A stretch of DNA of 64,000 nucleotides from Ligustrum vulgare (taxonomy: Eukaryota > Streptophyta > Magnoliopsida > Lamiales > Oleaceae): the NCBI GenBank assembly GCA_963555705.1, contig OY743169.1:51698124-51762123 (forward strand), written 5' to 3'. Below the pieces are notes generated by a model. That model saw only the letters and a list, made by a program, of their open reading frames with translations. It made no database searches and was not told the DNA's origin. The position numbers and the translations under genes were made by a program. Shown here one piece after another: positions 59,168 through 64,000 of the stretch; position 1 is the first letter of the stretch; each line of letters starts with the position of its first letter.

Positions 59168-59370
59168 TGCCAGATTTTGCTGAACAGGGACCCTCTAGAC
59201 TGGTACAGGAATGTAGAAATCTCTGCTCGCTGAATTGTTCTTGCGTAGCCTATGCACGCGACACGAATCTTGGTTTATGTTCTGGAGCAAAGAACCGATA
59301 GACATTCAGCAATTTTCTAACGTTGGCCAAAATCTTTACATTCATCTAGCTTCTTCAGAACTAGGTACTC
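59168..59370 (+). pseudogene. Kinase pseudogene segment 4: PAN domain
   Basis: Reads KVPDFAEQGPSRLVQECRNL then CSLNCSCVAYARDTNLG with the conserved Cys spacing of a PAN/apple domain. After a one-base shift near 59275 the frame continues IDIQQFSNVGQNLYIHLASS, the usual end of the extracellular part. Confidence 0.88.
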
Positions 59371-59443
59371 GTAGTTCTGTTAACTAGTTATTCATTTAAC
59401 TCTAACGTAAGTAATTTTCTATTTATGTTTTTTTTTTCTTCAG

Positions 59444-59552
59444 ATGGGCACAATGACAAAAAAACTGATTATTATCATTCCAGTTGTTGCGGGTTTGGTT
59501 TCCATTTTAATTTGCATTTTCATTTATTGGAGGTTGATGGCTAGGGGAAAAG
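59444..59552 (+). pseudogene. Kinase pseudogene exon: transmembrane segment
   Basis: Follows a polypyrimidine tract and CAG at 59441-59443. Encodes KKLIIIIPVVAGLVSILICI and FIYWRLMARGKG, a single hydrophobic helix followed by basic residues. Confidence 0.85.
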
Positions 59553-59761
59553 GTAACATATCAAATTACTTTTTAACCACATGCATTTCATCTCTCCACA
59601 CTCCACTTTTAACCATTCATTTTACTCTGCGAAAACATTAATATTAACATAAACATAATTAAATAAATTTATAATTGCTACAATGTTGCGGGCCTTAATT
59701 GTGTTACATGTGTATATATGTATCTATCAGTTAAAGATGTTGATTTTCCTTGTGGAACCAG

Positions 59762-60250
59762 GAGCCAAAGGAAAAGTAGATGCAAAGCTGTATGAAGCTA
59801 GGCAAACATATCCATCTGATTCGATCGAAATAGTGCTTAAAGATGATGTAGATAAAGTTAATATTGAGGAGTTGCCATTATTCACTTTTAAGACACTTGC
59901 AACTGCCACAGACTAATTCCATGATGACAATATGCTTGGAAAGGGTGGTTTCGGTCCTGTTTAGAAGGTAATTTTTGTGTCAAAGTACTGTGTTTTGCGT
60001 AGCCCTCATGCTGAAATTGCTATTAATGATTATGCAGGGTAAATTGGAACAAGGACAAGAAATTGCAGTAAAGAGGCTTTCAGCAGCATCTGGACAAGGA
60101 TTGGAAGAATTTATTAATGAAGTGGTTGTGATTTCCAAACTCCAACATCGAAATCTTGTTAAATTACTAGGATGTTGTGTCGAGAAAGAAGAGAAAATTC
60201 TCGTTTATGAATACATGCCTAATAAAAGCTTAGATGTGTCGCTCTTTGGT
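59762..60250 (+). pseudogene. Kinase pseudogene exons: juxtamembrane and kinase N-lobe
   Basis: The exon at 59762-59967 encodes EELPLFTFKTLATATD and LGKGGFGPV, with TAA at 59914-59916 and TAG at 59963-59965 (the Tyr position of GPVYK). The exon at 60038-60250 encodes [18 protein letters not shown], with the ATP-binding Lys, and [19 protein letters not shown], then [10 protein letters not shown]. Confidence 0.9.
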
Positions 60251-60337
60251 TAGTTGAAATTCAACTATATTCTCTACCTTTTCAATTCATATCTTCCACT
60301 ATTTTTTTTATTATTTGTTTTTTTTTTATTCGTGTAG

Positions 60338-60575
60338 ATAATTCATGTCCATCCCAGAAGATTCTTGATTGGAAGAAACGTTTTAGTATCATCGAAGGTA
60401 TTGGGCGAGGCCTTCTCTATCTTCACAGGGATTCCGTACTAAAGATAATCCACAGAGATTTGAAATCGAGTATTGTATTGCTGGATGAGGATTGTAATCC
60501 TAAGATTTCAGACTTCGGAATGGCAAGGATATTTGGAAGCAACCAAGATCAAGCCAACACTGGAAGAGTCGTACG
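60338..60575 (+). pseudogene. Kinase pseudogene exon: catalytic and activation loops
   Basis: Encodes [20 protein letters not shown], then [20 protein letters not shown] and [11 protein letters not shown]. The catalytic Asp (HRD) and DFG are present. The Asn that normally lies five residues after the HRD Asp reads Ile (SSIVLL), a change expected to abolish metal binding. Confidence 0.9.
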
Positions 60576-60799
60576 AACTTAGGAAGCATGAAAATATTGT
60601 TCCCCGTAGAACCTATTTGTTTCATGAAAAAAATTTATCATAACTTTTCAAATTCAATCTCAACCATTCATCATTAGTCAAGCCCACAATTTTTTATTTT
60701 TCAAACATTTTTAAATCACAGATCCATCAAAAAACAACAAAAAACAATTATTATTTTTTTCAATGATTCAAACTTACATGAATTTATCATCTTGTTCAG

Positions 60800-61338
60800 T
60801 GGATACATGGCGCCGGAATATGCAATGGAAGGAAGATTTTCTGAAAAATCTGACGTCCATAGTTTTGGTGTTCTGGTGTTAGAAATTGTTAGTGGGAAAA
60901 AGAACACCAACTTCTACAATCACGAATGGTCGCTAAGCCTTTTGGGATGTGTAAGCAATTTCGTAATCTTTTTTTTTTTTCTCTTTCTTTTTCAAATATA
61001 TTTTAGGATCTTATATGGTAATTCGTATCAGGCATGGAAATTATGGAATGAAAACAATTGTTCATCCTTCGTAGATCAAACAATATAGAATATACGAAGC
61101 TGAATTTGAAGGAGAGATGGTGAGGTGCATTCACATTGCATTACTGTGTGTACAAGAATTCCCTAATAACCGGCCTACAATCTCAGCTGTTCTTGCAATG
61201 CTCGATCGGGAAATTGTCGATTTACCTGTGCTGGAGCAACCGGTTTTTGCCTAGAAGTGGAACCGTAATCATGTCACCTCTTCCCAGATGGGAGTCTCCA
61301 TTAATGATGTCACTCTTACAATGCTTGACAGACGATGA
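60800..61338 (+). pseudogene. Kinase pseudogene last exons: kinase C-lobe and tail
   Basis: The exon at 60800-60951 encodes [19 protein letters not shown] and [15 protein letters not shown]. After an intron, the exon from about 61030 encodes [18 protein letters not shown], then a stop and a shift. The frame then gives RCIHIALLCVQEFPNNRPTI and VLAMLDREIVDLP. A TAG at 61252-61254 precedes the tail SINDVTLTMLD, the usual end of this family, with stop 61336-61338. Confidence 0.9.
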
Positions 61339-62425
61339 TTTGGGGACTTCTTTCAAAGTGTTTTAATGAAATCCTCTATTTAGTTACTATTTTATTTTTA
61401 TTTTCCTAATTAATTTTCAAACGTTACATATTTATGTGTAATAAGCAAGAGTTGTGTCCACCAATTATATGAGGTTCAGACGGGGTTTCTTGCATTTACC
61501 AGAAGACATATGCAATATATACAATTTTGAATATAAAAAAAATAAAAATGTTTTATCTCTCATAAGAATGCATTATCTCCTCTGTCTATAGATCCCCATT
61601 TTAATTTATCTTACAATTATTATCTTAATGAGTATCATAGCAAGTCATTTGGCATAAAGTTATTTATTGTGGTAAGTTAAAGACATTTGTCATTTAATGA
61701 GTTAGTGTGGCGAAGTTAGAGAATAATAATTCTCACATGCTAAATAACATTATTTTCTTTCATTTTAACTCATATTTTGAAAGGTCAAATAATGTCTAAA
61801 TGTTATGTTTTTGATGTCCAAATAAAGCTTTAAATATTTAGTTCATGTAAGATATTGAAACCATCGTTTCTAAAAGAGACGTTTTCAACATTTTCCTTCG
61901 ATTAGAATTATACGATTTTTATCTTTCTCATTAATTTCACAACAACCTCCCAAAATTAGTTTATTTTCCTTTACTACATCATTAATCGCTAGTTGAAACG
62001 TCAAAATTTTTTAAGATGTTGTAGAAAAGTTGTTGATGATCGAAATACTAAATTTGAAACGATATGGATGATTTACGCAATAAAAGCGAACATTAAAAAC
62101 ATATTGCACCAATTACCCATATTTAATAGAAGAAATGACAAAATGAGATTGAAATGATCAACTGTGCAAGAAATGTTGAAATGAATTGTAATGTCAATTT
62201 TGAAAAGATAGGGACGATTCGCACAATAAAAGCAAACGATATGAATGTTTCATGCTATTTATCCAAGTGAAAAAATTACTTCATAACTAAAACTTTACTT
62301 TTAAGATAAAAATAAAATAAAAATTGCACATAAAATAAAAATATGACTAATAAAATAAAAAAATTACTTATAAGTAACACACGCACACACACATATATTA
62401 GTACAAAATTAATCTATAACTTTAA
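61339..62425. other. AT-rich 3' flank, no gene seen
   Basis: Intergenic sequence. No long frame, repeat pair or RNA gene recognised. Confidence 0.5.
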
Positions 62426-62866
62426 GGGTCCGTTTGATAGAGAGAGTAAAATTATGATGGAAAGGAAATGAATTCCCGGGAACTGAATTCATGGGAATTA
62501 GTTTTCCTAAGAATTGAAAATTTAATGTGTTTGATTGGTTTAATTTTTTAAGTAAAAAGTGGGAAATTTTCAATTTTTCTTGTTTGATTTACATTATTTT
62601 CCATGACAAACAACACAAAATATAACAATTTTAATCTTTTTTTGTTACTTTTTTAACACATTTGTACTTGGTAATAATAAAATTAAATTTTGAAAAAAAA
62701 TATAAGTTAATTAACAATAACAAAATTGACCAAACGTAATGTAAAAATTTGCCTTGAAGGTAATAATTGATTTTCAAGACAATTAGTTGTATCAAATAGC
62801 AAAAAAATGTGAAAAGTGGGAAAAAGTTTCCAATTCTTTGACAAAAAGTGCCTATCAAACGCACCA
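62426..62866. mobile_element. Tourist-like (PIF/Harbinger-type) MITE
   Basis: Ends GGGTCCGTTTGATAG and, in reverse complement, TGGTGCGTTTGATAG (13 of 15 equal), flanked by TAA on both sides (62423-62425 and 62867-62869), the usual target of this superfamily. 441 bp, no gene. Body matches the copy at 44090-44554. Confidence 0.8.
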
Positions 62867-63757
62867 TAAAATTTACTTATACATAAATATTTTCCTATTT
62901 ACGTTTAAAACGAACTTATATGTAAATAATTATTTAAAGTAAAATATCATTTATACTTAAAAAGTTTCATATATAGTAATTATAAATTGAGATTTCACTT
63001 TCCAGAAGCGCTAAATAATATTTTTTTAAACATGAGTTGGATTATTTAAGATTGTTACTAAAAAAAAATACTCAAAATTGGACCTCTTGTAAAAGTCCAA
63101 GATCGATACTTGAATTTTTTTTTTTTTTTCCAAAATGTTACCAAAACCTCCAAAGCATGCCTAAGAGATGAAAATGATGGAAGTTACAATTTACTAAAAG
63201 ACAAAATTTGAGTTTGGATATACTTCATCCATTCTATAAAGATAAACTCGTTTACATTTTTACATTGATCAAGAAAATATAATTAATATATTTTGAACTA
63301 TAAATTTACTTACATTTTATTTAATACATCACTACATCGAATAATGAATAGTTCATATTTGTTGATTAATAATATACATTAAGTGTATGTTTGATATTGT
63401 TTAAAAAGAGTTTTTTTTTTTTTTTAAATGAATAGTGATTTTTAGAAAAATTGATGATTGAAATTAAGTTGAAAAGTCAAATATTGTGAACTTGACTTTT
63501 AATGGATAATTGAAATTGAGTACTGCAGAAAAAAAATTTAAAAAGTAGCAAACAAAGCTAAATATAAATATATTTAAAAATTAAGATATTAATATTATAC
63601 TATCAATATCAATAAACAAAGTGCCATTGAGAGTTGAGACAAATAAAAAAATCAACTTGACATTTGTAACTTTGAGTCTTTGACAGACGACTAGAAAATC
63701 CTTAAAATTCTCAAAGATTTGGTCAAGCAGAAAACCTATTTTACTTTTGAATCATGC
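62867..63757. other. AT-rich, no gene seen
   Basis: Poly(T) and poly(A) tracts; no feature supported. Confidence 0.5.
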
Positions 63758-63880
63758 TACACATACAAAATGGATGACAAAATGAATGACACACCCCTCA
63801 CATGGAGGGGGTCCACATATAGGTGGGTCCCTCTCCATGTGAGAGATGTGTCATGTATTTTGTTATTCATTTTGTGTGTA
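63758..63880. mobile_element. Small foldback (hairpin) element
   Basis: Two arms of about 58 bases face each other around a short centre near 63820. Paired words include TACACATACAAAATGGATGA with the right-arm CATTTTGTGTGTA, CTCACATGGAGGGGGTCCAC with GTGGGTCCCTCTCCATGTGA, and ATGACACA with TGTGTCAT. The 80-codon frame across it is an artefact. It could be a Stowaway-type MITE with a TA target, which I cannot prove. Confidence 0.7.
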
Positions 63881-64000
63881 AGGAATTATCCTTTACTTTT
63901 TCCATTCTGTGTTACACGCGGAAAGCCTGTATCTCGTGGTCGTGAATGTAGTTGTCTATAGAAATTTCTACTTGTTTTTATTACAATTTTTATTTAGACC

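Larger units (their letters stand above)
45420..61338 (+). pseudogene. G-type lectin S-receptor-like serine/threonine kinase, split by three LTR insertions
   Basis: This is one host gene in pieces: 45420-45590, 52394-53123, 56492-56680, 59168-59370 and exons from 59444 to 61338. The product would be a plasma-membrane receptor kinase with a signal peptide, bulb lectin, S-locus glycoprotein, PAN, one transmembrane helix and a kinase. Each gap is an LTR element with a perfect 5-bp duplication (TCTTC, GGGAG, CAAAG). Joined across a gap the protein reads on, for example FKLGFF / SPDNTTKNRYLG. Independent damage includes frameshifts near 52605 and 59275 and stops at 59914, 59963 and 61087. It is clearly dead. 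The gene class is recognition or defence related, but this locus has no product. Confidence 0.92.

Noticed and set aside
63719..63961. 80-codon plus-strand frame at the window end
   Set aside because: It is read across the arms of the foldback hairpin.

Overview
The window looks like transposon-rich nuclear DNA of a flowering plant, probably a eudicot. The evidence is the mix of plant families: Ty1/copia and Ty3/gypsy LTR retrotransposons, CACTA (En/Spm) DNA transposons, a Helitron 3' end, MITEs, an endogenous plant pararetrovirus (Caulimoviridae) and a G-type lectin S-receptor-like kinase. I see no intact host gene. Almost every recognisable coding region is a transposon or viral gene, and most carry stops or frameshifts. 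The species cannot be named from this sequence.

Layout. Positions 1-7.5 kb hold decayed gypsy pieces in both orientations: a minus-strand gag and LTR with a tRNA-derived SINE-like relic, then plus-strand RNase H/integrase remains and an LTR-like block. From 9.6 to 15.4 kb lies a minus-strand LTR element with two LTRs and a primer site but no recognisable protein, so it is LARD-like. From 15.9 to 17.6 kb is a decayed minus-strand gypsy RNase H/integrase. Two related CACTA elements follow. The small one (18229-21145, target duplication ATC) is an internal deletion derivative. The large one (25288-33966, target duplication TTC) carries a TNP2-like transposase and a second spliced gene that joins an En/Spm transposase domain to an Ulp1-type C48 protease. 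The large CACTA sits inside the 3' hairpin region of a short non-autonomous Helitron.

From 34.0 to 35.1 kb are a copia 5' fragment and a TRIM-like mini-retrotransposon. From 35.5 to 44.0 kb is an endogenous pararetrovirus of about one genome length. Its order is small ORF, tRNA-Met primer site, capsid plus movement protein, protease-RT-RNase H, transactivator, promoter, leader, small ORF, which resembles the cavemovirus/solendovirus branch. The whole copy is bounded by terminal inverted repeats of about 37 bp and a short A/T-rich flanking repeat, so it either landed inside a MITE-like element or is carried by one.

From 45.4 to 61.3 kb is one lectin receptor-like kinase pseudogene. It was split by three first-order LTR-retroelement insertions: a 6.8 kb copia with a near-complete gag-pol, a 0.93 kb LTR element that itself received a 2.4 kb solo LTR, and a 2.5 kb gag-only copia. 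Each insertion has a perfect 5-bp target duplication, and the kinase reading frame can be followed across each junction. The last 2.7 kb is AT-rich intergenic DNA with a Tourist-like MITE and a small foldback element.
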